Origin: Acorus gramineus
Lineage: Eukaryota; Streptophyta; Magnoliopsida; Acorales; Acoraceae
Direction: 5' to 3'
Length of the DNA: 64,000 bases
Assembly: GCA_030737835.1 (NCBI GenBank)
Contig: CM060856.1
Coordinates: 1,821,928-1,885,927 of the forward strand
Shown here piece by piece: positions 36,258-48,697 of this stretch; the stretch's first letter is position 1; the number at the start of each line of letters is the position of its first letter. The position numbers were made by a program, and so were the translations under genes. The notes beneath the pieces are model-generated. The model was not told where the DNA came from. It saw nothing but the letters and a program-made list of their open reading frames with translations, and did not search any database.

Positions 36258-37285
36258 TTAAAAAAAAAGGAAAATTAATTAGAGGTCCTTAGGACACCTC
36301 TGTAATAGTAATAAGTTACTTGATTTTTTTTATTTTTTTTAGATCCCTAAGTTAGTGGTGGTATTTTGTTTAGATCCTTCCATCCAATTTCCTTTTAACT
36401 TTCATCCATTCTATTTTTTTCTCCTCTTTTACTCTTAAATAAACACCATGTATCTCTTTATCTCCCCCAACCTCTCTTTTTCTCCCTCAAACAACTCAAC
36501 AAGTTGTGAAACCATCTCCACCAGTCCCCTATTACGCCGATCTCAACCCCAACGCCAATCGTGCCCCCCCCCCCCCCCCCGACCTCTCTCGACCGTCTCC
36601 CGCGTCCCATCCGCGAGCCTAACCCCCTTCTTGCGTCCCGTTCGTGAGCCCAACCCCCTCTTGCGACCCCATTCGTGAGCCTTGCCCCCTCTCACGACCC
36701 TGTCCGTAAGCCTAATCTGTTATAGGTATAACAGTGTACACAGTGTAACACACAGAACTTGTAACACATATAACAGTGTACATAGTGCAACACAAAATCT
36801 GATATCTGTAAGAGGTATAACAATGTACATAATGTGCATAACAGTGTACGCAGTGTAACACACACAATATGTAACAGGTATAATAGTATACATATTAGGA
36901 ATAACAGTATACACAGTATAATACAAAACCGAGAGACGGCTTGCGGGCGGGACGCGGGACACGGTTGAGAGAGGTCGGGGGTCGCGATCAGCGTTGGGTC
37001 AAGATTGGCACAATGGAGGGCTAGTAAAGGTGATCTCACATCTTGTTGAGTTGTTTGGAGGAGAAAGAGTGGTTGAGGGAGATAGAGAGACAAATCATGT
37101 TCACTTGAGGGTAAGGAAGGAGAAAAAAAATAAAATATATAAAAATTGAATGGAAAGACATAAACAAAATACCACCATTAACTTAAGAAGTTAAAGAGAA
37201 CAAAAAACAATCAAGAGGCCTATTGTTATTACATAAATGTTCCCAATGACCTCTAATTAATTTCCTTTTAAAAAAATTATTTTTT
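36258..37285. mobile_element. Foldback-type element with long inverted arms
   Basis: The two arms (about 36258-36640 and 36910-37285) are inverted copies through their whole length. Both share AATTAATTAGAGGTC, then GGTGGTATTTTGTTTA, then TCTCCCTCAA...CAACTCAACAAG, then CGACCTCTCTC...CGTCCC. The arms become GC-rich inward, with a C tract near 36567-36583. The loop contains a small tandem array (36724-36930). No coding sequence. Arms of almost 400 bp on a 1-kb element fit a foldback or long-TIR Mutator-like element. Confidence 0.75.
36724..36930. repeat. Short tandem array in the foldback loop
   Basis: Four to five imperfect units of about 42-50 bp built on GGTATAACAGTGTACACAGT and GTAACAC. 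Both strands stay open in several frames because of the repeat, which does not indicate a gene. Confidence 0.7.
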
Positions 37286-37551
37286 TAACCACAAATGCAT
37301 TATAATGTATGCCATTTTTCTATTAAAAAAAAATGTGATTAATTAAATGCGTAGAATTTCACAATAGTCACAAGTCACCATTTTGGATGCATGAATATGG
37401 CCCGCACCCTTTGCCGACCAAACTGACTGGATATGAAATGAATAAGATTTCAAATGCTCATAATTGACCCAAATTAAGAGTTTTCACTCGAGAAAGAAGA
37501 AATAAGTAGCTCCATCTACATTTTCATTTCCATGTCAGTTGGAAAGTGAAA

Positions 37552-40500
37552 CTATACAAGGGCCTTCTTCTTGGGTTCCAACACGGGCGGATCGATGTCG
37601 ATGCCCATGTTAGCTGCGGTACCAGCTATGATTCTCATTGCCGATTCAATCGTGGTGCAGTTCAAGTCGGGTAGCTTTTCAGTAGCTATGGCACGCAGCT
37701 GGTCGATCGTGATCTTCCCTACCTTCAGCTTCTGGGGCTCATTTGAACCCTTTTCCACTCCTGAATACCAAAAGTGTAGAAGAATTGAACCAATACAAGT
37801 AACTTTCAAGCAACAACATGATCATTATTATCATTTTTTTTTTTGAAGAACCAGATACAATATGTACACGCCGATAATTCAAACATTGTCTAAAACCAAT
37901 AGAGAATTAAAGGAAATCTAATAATACACTGGTGTGACGTGCCATTGGAGGAACTGATGCTTGCTCGCTTTCCTTTACACTATTTACCAACATAATCCCA
38001 GCCAAACATAGGCAACTATTTAGCAACGGGTCATATAAAAAATAATAAGGCCATGTGGAGTGCATGCACTGGAAGATTCTCTAACTTTAGGCCAGAAAAT
38101 TCTCTTAACACATGCACCAACATCATTTAAGACAAAAAAAAAACTCAAAATAATATATCGGTATAAGACAATATATAGATATCATTTGTTGCAGTTGGAA
38201 CAAATGATTAGGATGTTCTTATGGGAAGGAGAAGCTGATTCAAGGGCTATCCATTTATTACATTGGGAGGCAGTGACTGAGGAGAAAGGAATGGGAGGAC
38301 TGGATATTGGGGTCTTCCGATCCTGAAAAAGGGAGTCTTAGCCAAATTAGCATTCAAGTTTCTTAAATCCATCTATGGTTGGCATATACACGCAGTTTAA
38401 ATATAAATGGATGGCGAACCCGTGGGAGGTCTCTTGTCGAAGTAAATCTCCTTTAGTGTGGAAAGAGCTTTGTAAGGGATTGCAATACATTCGGTCGCAT
38501 GTTAAGTTAATACCGGGAGACTATGGGGCCACTGATCTGATGAAGGATCCATGGTTAATGTCAGTACCTTTTATAAGGATACCTACATACATCAATATAG
38601 AGGAAGCGAGATTAGACTACCATCTTTCTGATGTCATTAATATGGGTTAAGTGGAATACTGAGATTTTGAGTCAAATCATTCCCTAAAATTGGGTGAATA
38701 TGATCAGTAGATAACCTATCCCACGTACTGCACAGGATGGTTGCTCACATAGGGTTTGGGAGGGGTCTTGTTCAGATATGCCTTCCACTCGGGAATTATA
38801 GAAAATCCTCTGAACTGTGGTCAGTACACAGGCTGAAGAGGGATGGACAAAGATATGGCGCATTCCAGTAATTCCAAAGGTTCGTATTTTTTTATGGAAA
38901 TTGGTGTGGGAATGGCTTCCCACTCATTCGCATCTGGACCAAATAGGGATAACAATGGACAAGGCATGACCGTTGTGTTCCTCCCATGAAGAAACGATTG
39001 TACACTTGTTTTGTCAATGTCATTTTGCTGCAACATGTTGGCAGCTAATTTCATTTAAGAACTCCTATTTCAGTTTGGCAGGAGACTAGTGGTTGAATAC
39101 TTTTGATGATCGTCACTGGAGTCCAAATTTGAAAGGAATGATTAAGAAGCATCTTCTATGTGTTCTGCTTTGGAGTATAGGGAAAATGAGAAATGAGGTC
39201 GTGTTTCAGAATCAATCATGTGATGCTAAAAGGATTGTGCTCAAAGCTTTGTCTCTAGCCACTGAATGCATTCATTGGAAGATGGGGAGGGGGAAAATAT
39301 CAGCATGTCCTTTGGTCTATCAAAGTCATTTTGATGAACTACTAAAGGCTGAGGTTTCAGGTACTCATTGGACACAAAATCAAGAAAATATGTTTTCATT
39401 ATTACAGATGGCACTGTACATTTGATTACCCGTCAGGCAGGTGCTGCTTTTGTCTTTTGTGATTTTAGCAGGGAATGATAATGGCTCCAATTATACAGTG
39501 TTAGGAGCCAGTTATGGGGGTTGGCCTTGGAGTACTCCTATTCAAATGGAGGCTGAGGCAATTAGAATGGGAGTACATTTTGCCAGGCTGAAAGGTTTGA
39601 AAAGGTTAGTTGTATGTTCAGATTCTGAGAATCTGATAAACTTGTTGCAGGGGTCGATGGAAGGACCGGCTGCACTTCAACAGGTTGTGAAATATATTCA
39701 TGAATGTGATATGGAATCTGATAGGGTAACATACTGTAAAGTTAACAGGAACCAGGTTTGTGCAGCAGAAATTCTTGCCAAATGCGCATGCGAGAAGCAG
39801 GGGCATGGAGTGTCAGATGCACTGTCAAATGATACTATTAGACACATTTTGAATCCCATTGTAAAAGATCTAAATGTTTGTATAGTGGATATGTTGTCTG
39901 GAATAGTTCGACAACATGGTTGTACATATAAGTTTGAAATATATGAAAGATAAGCCCATTTGGGCCTTTTATTCCAAAAAAAAAAAAAACCATGGTCCAC
40001 ATAGGTAGCATGAACAAGGAAAACAGCTGCCCAATAAAAGATAAGTGTCGAAGATTATGGATCTTCATTAAAGAAAAATTTTAAGAAATTTTTTCATGTA
40101 GTGAATAAAAACTGACCTAACAACAGAAGAGGAAACATCCTTCTGCTGACCCAATAACAATAGATACAAAGTTTAAAAGATTCTGAAAGAGAGAGAGTTG
40201 ACCAAAACTACTTTAAAAAAAATCCAAGCTGCAAAACCCTATTAAAACCATTGCAGATAGGAATTATGCAAGGCCTAAACATAGGAAAGACCCTCAACAC
40301 TAAATAACTGAGAAAGATCATTTAGGCTACATCTGCTGAAGGATCCAAAACAACATATTAAAATAGGCAAACTAAAACCCACAGAATCATAAACTTAAAT
40401 TGAATATAAAGTTTTTTTAGACTGAAGATTAAGTTTAGATGACAGAGATGATCCAAATAATTTCACTGTACATTCCTTACCTGCAGTAGAAAATATATTA

Positions 40501-43500
40501 TAGATTAAAAGTCATATAGAAAATTATCTGTTTATTTGGTTCGTGCTCTTCAAATCTAAAGAGAAACGGGACATTTGATTTATCAATCAAGAAAAGAGCA
40601 TACCAGCAGCCTTGAGAAGCAGAACAGATGCAGGGGGTGTCTTCAGTATAAAAGTAAAGCTCTTGTCCTGTTTAAAGAAACTAGCATCATCACATAGCTG
40701 TAGAATTTTTTTATTTTTATTTTTTTTGACCAAATGACATAGCTATAGATTAATATAGAAACACAGAATAATACTAAATATATTCATTAATTCTGATTAT
40801 GAGGTATAGTTCCATGAATGCTAAATTAAAAATATAGAAAACAAAATGTTGTATAAACAGCAGCATCTGATTTTGGATTTCTTCCAAAAACCACTTTATC
40901 TGCAGTAAAACAAATGGTAGGTAATTGCTTTGTGTGTGGAGAATGTGGCATTCCATTTTTCAATTTTTAAGTATCCAAAAAAAAAAACAAAAAAATGTTG
41001 TATAAGCAGCAGTTACTGGCTTTGGATTTCTTCAAAAAACCACTTTATTTGCAGTCAAAGAAATCATAAATATAAAGAATAACTGCTTAGCATGTTGAGA
41101 ATGTGGCATCCCGTATTTCAACTTTCAAGTACTCTGCTTATTCATTTGCATTAAATAATCTCAGCCATACCCATACTCATGTAAGGATCAGAGATAAAAA
41201 AAAATTTAAAAAACTGGGGAAGAGGGGGGGGGATGGGGATGGGGGATTGAGCAGAATTCATGGAGTGCCAATATGTTTCCAAAAAGAAAATGGATTCAGG
41301 ACCAAATAGGACACCTATCTGATATTTCTCCATCAATACAAATACAGTAGTCCTACAACAGTTTTTTTCCCGTCAATACAAAGAAATGGCAATACTTTCT
41401 GCAGATAGTGAAAATTGTACAAATCATGTAGACTGCCAGCTTAACATACAATTAACAAAACCCTACTGGTCTCCTTGAATTTCACTGCTGCAACAATACT
41501 TTAAGGTCTACTCCACAAGGTCCAACACTTTTAAAGTACATACAGCAGCCTCCTCACTATAAACTTCACTAGAAATAGAAAAATTGTGGGCAAGAAAGCG
41601 TGAGATCATGAAAGAAACAAAAGCACCTGTTTCAAGTTGGCAGAGGGACTTGATGAAGCTGGAGATATTTTTTTCATTTAGCTTGCTGGTCTATTAGGTT
41701 CGAAAAAGAATAACAGAATTCAACAATTATGATAACCCAGCAAACCAAACTCTGCAGTTTGCGAAATAATGATAATTAAAAGGGCACAAAAAGTTGTAAT
41801 CCTTCCTTATGAGGGAACCTTGTCCCTTGGGGCTTATGACAGATCCCCACTGTCATTCACATTAAGGTTTATGTCTGGTTTGGAGGTTATGCACCGCAAT
41901 CACCTTTTATGTAGGAGTTCTCCCCTTCCTTAAAATAAAACTAAAATCGGTGAACTACCACATTGCCTCAAATATATAAATAAATAAAGGGAAGAAAACT
42001 GAGGTAAAATGATGTACCCATTCCTAATTAACCCAGAAGGCTTTGAAGCACCCATGGGTTTACATGGAAGGAGGCTTTGATAGTGGAGGGTGAGAATATT
42101 ATTGATAAAACTGATTCCTAAAAGATAGGAATGAGCTGTAAATCTGTTACCATTTTCTGTCTCTATTTATAACCCCTGTACACAGCTATGTAAAGTATCA
42201 AGGAAAAGATAAAAAGAAGATCTTTTGTTTTTCATGGTATCAGAGCTTTCTAGTCCATTGACCTCTGATCCATAGACCTTTCCTTCAACACCTACTCATG
42301 GCGTCCTACTCATCCTCTTCCTCCTCCACAACAACTCCTTCTCTCTCTTCCACTCTGCCCTCCATTGGTGTTCGTCTGGATAACAAGAACTATCTCCTGT
42401 GGAAGACCCGCTTCAAACCATTCCTCCGGGCATACCAAATGCTGGACCATGTTGAAGGTGTTGCTGTCTCTCCTCCTCCAACTCTGCCTGCTGCCAATGA
42501 CAAAGAGTCCCCAACTCCCAATCCTGAGTACCAGCCATGGCTTCTGCGTGATCAACTGGCGCTCGGCTGGATTCTCAATTCCGTGGATGATTCCATCATC
42601 ACTCACCTTACTAACGTCGATACCTCCCACGATGCTTGGTCGACTCTTGAGCGGCATTACTCCCAGCAAAACCAAGCGCGGGTCATGCAACTCCGCACCC
42701 AGTTTCATCAACTCCAGAAGGGTTCTTCCACCATGACTGAGTATCTCAATCGTGCCAAAATGATTGTGGACAGCCTTGCTGCTATTAGACGTCCTCTATC
42801 AGATGACGATATCACATCCCGTCTCCTCTTTGGCCTTGGTCCAGAATATGCGTCATTCCGCACCGCTCTCAACGCCACTGGCATCTCTCACACCATCGAC
42901 TCCCTCCATGGTCTTCTTCTTACTCAAGAGGCTAACCTGCAGCTTGATTTTCCCACGCTCACTGCAACCCCTGCGACTTCCCCAATGGTGCATCTCGCCC
43001 GTGTTCCCACCCGAGGCGGTGCAGCCTCTAGCAATGGTGGACGCTCTCTTTCTACTCCTCATCAGACCTTCTACAAACACCGTGGCAATGGTGGACATGG
43101 TGGTCGGGGAAGGAGCGGGCCTCAATGTCGAAGTCTGCGATCGTTATGGCCACTCGGTGCTCTCCTGTCATCATCGGTTCAATCCCTCCTATTCGTCCCG
43201 GCCTCCTTCAACAAACAACTCCCCGCAGGCACATGTTGCACTACTACCCAGTCCTGGTACCGCCTCCAGTAGCTACACCTAGTATCTCGATTCGGGTGCA
43301 ACTCGTCGTCTAACACCCGATCTTGGCAACCTCTCACTCAAGTCAGAATATGACGGCACAGACCAGGTCCAAATTGGTGACGGCTCAAGTTTGCTTATCA
43401 CACATACAAGCACTTCTTCCTTTTGTGTCAAAAATCGCCATTTCTATCTTCATAACACTCTTCACGTCCCTTCTATATCAAAAAATCTCTTGTCTGTTTC

Positions 43501-46500
43501 TAAGTTTACTGCTGAAAATGATTGTGTATCTGAGTTTCACCCTTCTTATTGTCTTGTGAAGGACCGCCGCACGGGTCACACTCTGATTATGGGGCACCTT
43601 CGTGATGGTCTCTATCATCTTTCTTCTCGCAACATCACTTCTTCCCCTGTGGCTCTGCTTGCCTCCACTACGAGTTCTCCTTCACTGGCTATGTGGCACC
43701 ACCGTTTCGGTCATCCTGCCATGACTACTGTTCGAACGATCCTTTCGCAAGCATCTCTTCCGTTCTCTCCTAGCAATAAAAAGTTGTGCTCGTCTTGTGC
43801 TATGAGCAAATGTCATCAGCTTCCCTTTCCTTCTACATCATCTGTTTCTTCTTTTCCTTTAGAATTAGTCCATTCGGATATTTGGGGTCCTGCACCCATT
43901 CCATCTTGTAAAGGCTATCGTTATTATATTCATTTTCTAGATGATTTCTCGAAATTCTCATGGTTTTATCCTATTGCTCAACGCTCTGATGTTTTTGATG
44001 TGTTTGTTAACTTTCGTAAGCATGCGGAAAATGTTTTAAATACCAAAATCAAATTCCTTCAAACTGATGGAGCGGGCGAATTTCTTTCTCATCGCTTTCA
44101 AAATGAACTCTCCACCTATGGCATTGGGCACCGCATTTCTTGTCCCCACACCCACCCACAAAATGGCTCTGCTGAACGTAAACATCGACATATTGTCGAA
44201 ACTGGCCTTGCTTTGCTATATCAATCGGGTGTTCCGGCCAAATTTTGGGACTTTGCATTTGAAACTGCCAACTATCTCATCAATAGGCTTCCCACGAAAA
44301 ATCTGCAGGGCCTCTCACCGTGGGAATCCCTCTTTCACCTTAAGCCTGATTACTTGTTTCTTCGCTCCTTTGGATCTCTCTGCTTTCCTTATCTTCGTCC
44401 GTACTCTCACAACAAACTTGAGCCCCGCTCCCTGCCATGTGTTTTCCTTGGCTATCCTCCGGGCTATCACGGATACCGTTGTTTGGAACCTAGCTCCGGT
44501 CGTATTTTTATTGCTGCCAGTGTGTTTTTTGACGAAAATACCTTTCCCTTTCTTACTAATCCTATTCCCAGTTCACTCACATCACCTCTTCCTCCCTCTA
44601 TTCCTGTGCCTGGTAATGTGTTTTCTCCTGTGCAGAACCTCTTTCATGTACCTACAAGTCCTGCCATCGATGCTTCGACCACCTCCGCTGAAGGAACTGG
44701 CACCATTGTTGCCACTCGCCCTCTCCTGGTCTACCAACGTCGCCCGCGCCAGTCACCAACCACTTCAGCCCCACCTGCTGCTTCAGCCCCTCCGTTGCCA
44801 ACGCCCGTTGCCAGTGTCCCGCCTGATGGTATCTCACTGCCGTCCCACACTATGGTCACTCGCTCCAAGGATGGTACACGTCGCCCTCGGGTCTTTGTTG
44901 CCTCTCGGCGATTGAATGAGGCGGAACCGACCTGCTTCAGTCAAGCCAATATTCACCCTCGTTGGCGTGAGGCTATGGCTGATGAATACAATGCTCTGCT
45001 CGCCAATGCCACATGGACCCTGGTTCCGTCTCCCGCAAATGCTAATGTTATTGGCTGCAAATGGGTCTTCAAACTAAAGAAAAATGCTGATGGATCTGTT
45101 GAGCGCTACAAGGCTCGGCTTGTTGCCAAGGGATTCAATCAGCAAGAGGGCATCGACTACCATGACACATTCAGCCCGGTCATTAAGCCGGTCACTGCTT
45201 TTTATCTTTTCCTTGATACTTTACATAGCTGTGTACAGGGGTTATAAATAGAGACAGAAAATGGTAACAGATTTACAGCTCATTCCTATCTTTTAGGAAT
45301 CAGTTTTATCAAGGGATTTGTTATGATTCCTTTTATCAAGGGATTTGTTACTCTTTGAAGAAGATCCAGTCAATAATATTAGTACAAAAATGGCTACAAC
45401 TTGAGATAAATGAATGTTTGAAGAGAAAAGCCCAGGAAAAGAAGACAAGAGGGAAATAGAAAGACGATAGTTTGGTTTGTTTGGATAGTGGGATACAGGT
45501 TGAGATGGTAGCCATCATTGGATTAAATAAAGGAAGCAAGAACTTCCTTTAAGGATTAGTTCTGCTTAATCGTCGGATTCTTGACTGCAGAACTATTCCA
45601 AGCACAGTCATTCAGATATAGGGTTCTAATACAAAATATGATCTCAGATTGATCTCCTGGATCTAGTACTCCCACAAATAACTTAATGATAAAAAGAATG
45701 GAAGCAGAAGAAGAAATGTGGATTGTTTTATGGTGTTTTAGTGGAGATCATAGATGTTCTCCTAGAGTTCTTTTGATTAAAATAAAGGAACAACATCACC
45801 ATACCATTTAAATTACACTCTAGAATACACAGTATCTAGAAAACTTATTCTAATAAAATGCACCAAATAAAGGTAGATTCTGAAGTTTTATGCCCAATGA
45901 CCAAACTAACTACCCATCACGAAAAAAACAATTACCCAAAGTTGCCTAAAGCAGTGCCTAAAATTTTATTTTTGCTAAAGATCCACATTTTCCAAATTTA
46001 TCAGAACCATAGGACTTGTAATAAACCTTGAACAAAATAAAAAGCTGGTTTCAAGCAATGCCTGTAAATTTGATTTTATTTCAAAAGTACACAGTGAAAA
46101 TATGCAATACACATAACTTAAGAAACAGATTGAGCCAGGCCCTATTATATATCTGGGTTTTTACTGACAAGAATCCTTCCATTATAGATACTCAATAGAA
46201 CAAAAAAAAAATCAAAGAGAATACAATTACAATCCCCTAACAAACAACAGAGAATTAAATTACAAACAAGGCTAAAGAAATGAAAACATTGCAAATATAA
46301 CAAAAGAAGGAAACCCAATTGAATGAAAACTCACATCATACACAGTAATCTCAACTGGGATGATATACCCAGCCTTCTCCGCTGTCTTCGCATTGTACTC
46401 CTTGCAGAATGCCATGATGTTGACCCCCTTCGACCCGAGCGCCGGCCCAACAGGAGGCGCCGGCGTCGCCTTCCCAGCCTCCAAAGCAAGTTTCACCATC

Positions 46501-46821
46501 CCAACCACTGCAGGACACGAGAGAGAGACAAAAACAAAGTAAGAGGAAAAACAAAGAGATACCCATTTGAAATAAGGAGTGATAAAAGGCAAAGGAGGTG
46601 CCTTTCTTGACCTTCCCGGAGGGTTTAGGAGGCGCCATGGATTTCACCGTCAGAGACTTTGGAGATGGAAGGGTAGAGCAATTTGAACGGAGGACAAAGA
46701 GTTGGGAGACATGGGTCTTGGAGGAGAGGCTGAGGGGAGAAGGAGAAGAAGAGAAGAGAGAGGAACGGAGGTTAGGTTTGGCTATAGAGAGGGGAAGATT
46801 GGAATAAATGGGGTTCGCCAT
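37552..46821 (-). CDS. PRPL11: Plastid ribosomal protein L11, four exons
   Basis: Exons are complement(46602..46821), (46335..46507), (40604..40667) and (37552..37760), giving 221 residues. Residues 1-60 form a Ser-rich plastid transit peptide. The mature part is a complete L11: [20 protein letters not shown], the proline-rich N-domain that moves over the GTPase centre; [43 protein letters not shown]; and the rRNA-binding C-domain with [10 protein letters not shown] and [19 protein letters not shown]11 binds the 23S rRNA GTPase-associated region at the base of the L7/L12 stalk. Introns 2 and 3 are GT-AG. Intron 1 (46508-46601, 94 bp) fits the conserved protein only with a GC donor (AAAG|GCACC) and CAG acceptor. 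Intron 2 (5.7 kb) holds a copia copy and intron 3 (2.8 kb) a LINE. The start at AATGGC was preferred to an ATG six codons upstream. Confidence 0.95.
38160..39990 (+). mobile_element. 5'-truncated L1-type LINE with RNase H domain
   Basis: The plus strand, antisense to the L11 gene, carries the RT tail ([33 protein letters not shown]), the linker/zinc-binding part (about 38380-39080, degraded), [15 protein letters not shown], and a C-terminal RNase H domain (39440-39953). That domain has [30 protein letters not shown] and [13 protein letters not shown]. The copy ends in a poly(A) run at 39976-39988, the normal LINE 3' end. Frameshifts and stops break it. RNase H at the C-terminus is known for a clade of plant L1 elements. 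It lies in intron 3. Confidence 0.85.
40846..41143. repeat. Tandem duplication, 149-bp period, in L11 intron 2
   Basis: Two copies start with ATGTTGTATAA at 40846 and 40995. They share GGATTTCTTC...AAAACCACTTTAT and GAGAATGTGGCAT. The copies are about 80% alike and noncoding. Confidence 0.8.
42103..45311 (+). mobile_element. Ty1/copia (Ale/Retrofit-like) copy with an inverted LTR piece at its right end
   Basis: The 132-bp left LTR (42103-42234) runs from TGATAAAACTG to TTTTTCA and is followed by the Met-tRNA primer site TGGTATCAGAGC. Parts: gag (42298-43272) with the [10 protein letters not shown] head and [15 protein letters not shown], protease, integrase (about 43680-44400) and the beginning of RT (about 44930-45190). 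At 45198-45311 lies a 114-bp inverted copy of the LTR start, identical to 42103-42216 by eye. No direct right LTR or target duplication is found. The element is incomplete and broken, with few breaks in what is present. The short LTR and the gag wording point to the Ale/Retrofit group. It sits inside L11 intron 2, antisense to the gene. Confidence 0.88.
45198..45311 (-). repeat. Inverted copy of the 132-bp copia LTR (114 bp)
   Basis: Reverse complement of 42103-42216 with no difference seen. It is directly followed by a duplicated TTTTATCAAGGGATTTGTTA (about 45304-45350). Confidence 0.9.
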
Positions 46822-47884
46822 TGGAGGTGGTGAAGGCACGGCGAGTGTTCGACCGAGAGAGGGAACGGATAGTGGGAGGATTCAGGTTATCTTGTCTTGT
46901 GTTTATTTATCAGCAGGTGATGGTGTGATGACATAACTAGGTATGAAATTTAGATTTGTCTACGTGTCAACTTCATGCTAGTTGAGTTGGTACTTGGCTG
47001 TCTGACTGCTCTCTCTTAATTAATCATGAGATTAATTAAAAATTTATCAAAATAATCATATTTTGAAAAAAAAACTCATCCCTTTTAAATGATGTTTCAC
47101 TGTAAAAACCCAATTACAATGTTGGTTATTGTTTTGATCAGTTATGAATGCCACTACCATTGGCATTTTGACACTTTGATGGAATATTTATTAAACAAGT
47201 AAATCTCATTGATATTATAATATTTTTATTTTAAATCTTAAATGTCATTGTCTTCTGTGATTTTTTTCTTGAACACTATAAATATGAACGACTGTGGCGT
47301 TTTGCTTATTCTCATTCAAGATCCATATGTGCATTCGATCCAATTTTTTTACTATACCATGTCTGGACCTACATTTGAGTAAATTTTGTATTTAAAAAAC
47401 TATAGATTCTGAAACACGAATAAAAACACATTTTTAACATTTAAATTTTTAAAATCTTATTTTTTTAAGTTAAAAAATTTAGTGATTAAAAAACTAACAA
47501 AATAATGTTTTTCAAAAGTTGAGTTTAACCTCGAGATTTTAAGAATCTCAATTTTTTAATCTCACATTTAAACGCAACCTTAACACCATACATGATTCTA
47601 TTTTCATCACCCAACCTTTTTAACCCTAAAAATCTACTAAATAACCCTCACCTCCATCCCCCACATCTCACAAGCATTCCTTGCCCAAACCGTCAAAACC
47701 ACCTAACCCCCTCTAGCCACTGTTCTCGGAGTATCCAACTAAGCCTCATCATTTAGCCCGAAATTCATGAGCCTGACCCGTCTCAAGCCTGTGTGTGCTG
47801 CATACAATGTCTAAGCTTTTTCAAATGGATAATGTTACATACAGTTCCTTTTGTAGCCCTAATTCCAATCTACATGTGTTTTAA
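46822..47884. other. L11 upstream region and AT-rich intergenic stretch
   Basis: The first 100 bases are the expected 5' UTR and promoter of the L11 gene; no clear TATA box was identified. The rest is AT-rich. A MITE-like piece (GTTACATACAGTTCCTTTTG ... ACATGTG) at 47833-47880 is inverted relative to the copies near 20.5 kb. Confidence 0.4.
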
Positions 47885-48697
47885 AAGGAAAAAATCTTCT
47901 TTGACTCCCTAAAACCTTCTTAAAATCACAAAAAATCCCTTTAAAATCAGAAAATTGTCATAGGTCCCCATAAAATGTATATGGTTAACGAATTTAGTCC
48001 CCCGATTAAAAATATATCGAAATAAATCCCCAGAAACTTATTAAAATCGGATCCAGTCCTTATAAACTTTATAAAATCATATTTAGTCATTTTATAAAAC
48101 ATAAATATCCTCGTCATTTTTCAGCATCCCCATTTCCTGAAAATGTCACCCTCAACGGTAGAAAAATAACCGTCGAACCTCATTTGATCTATAAAATTAA
48201 GCCTTTTTTCAACACTTTCACCTCCTCGATCTCATCACAAAATTTTTACAGATTCATCGAATCCATTACAAAATAAGAGAAATCAATTTAAAAACCAAAT
48301 CAAAATTCTATAATACATTTTTAACTCAAAATTACTAGCAATAAAAAGCATAACAGCTTGACTATAAAACTATTAGATAAATCAATATATACTTTTAGAT
48401 AATTACATTTAATTTTTATGATTTTAATAAGATTTCATAGAGTTAAGACGATTTTTAAATTTTAAATGGACTTTTTTCAATTTTCATAAATTTTTAGGGA
48501 GTTATATCGATTTTTTCTAACAAAGAAAATAAATTTTAAAGGGTATAACAGTAATTAACCATGCATGGATAGGGACTAAAATAAATATTGTCTAATAAGA
48601 TAGGGACCTGAGGGAATTTACTAATTTTACATGAACTTTTTCTGATTTTCATAAGTTTCTAGGGAGCTACATCGATTTTTTTCCTTTCTGAAAACAA
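47885..48697. mobile_element. Long inverted-repeat (foldback/MITE-like) element
   Basis: The left arm (about 47885-48090) and right arm (about 48430-48697) are inverted, imperfect copies. GGAAAAAATC, then CTCCCTA, then CTTATTAAAATC, then AAAATCAG, then AGGTCCC recur on the minus strand from the right end. The middle is AT-rich and noncoding. It directly abuts the TIR element at 48698. Confidence 0.55.

Noticed and set aside
36448-37093. Coding frames in the foldback element
   Set aside because: Open frames follow from C-rich arms and the tandem repeat; both strands are open and the two arms give mirrored frames.
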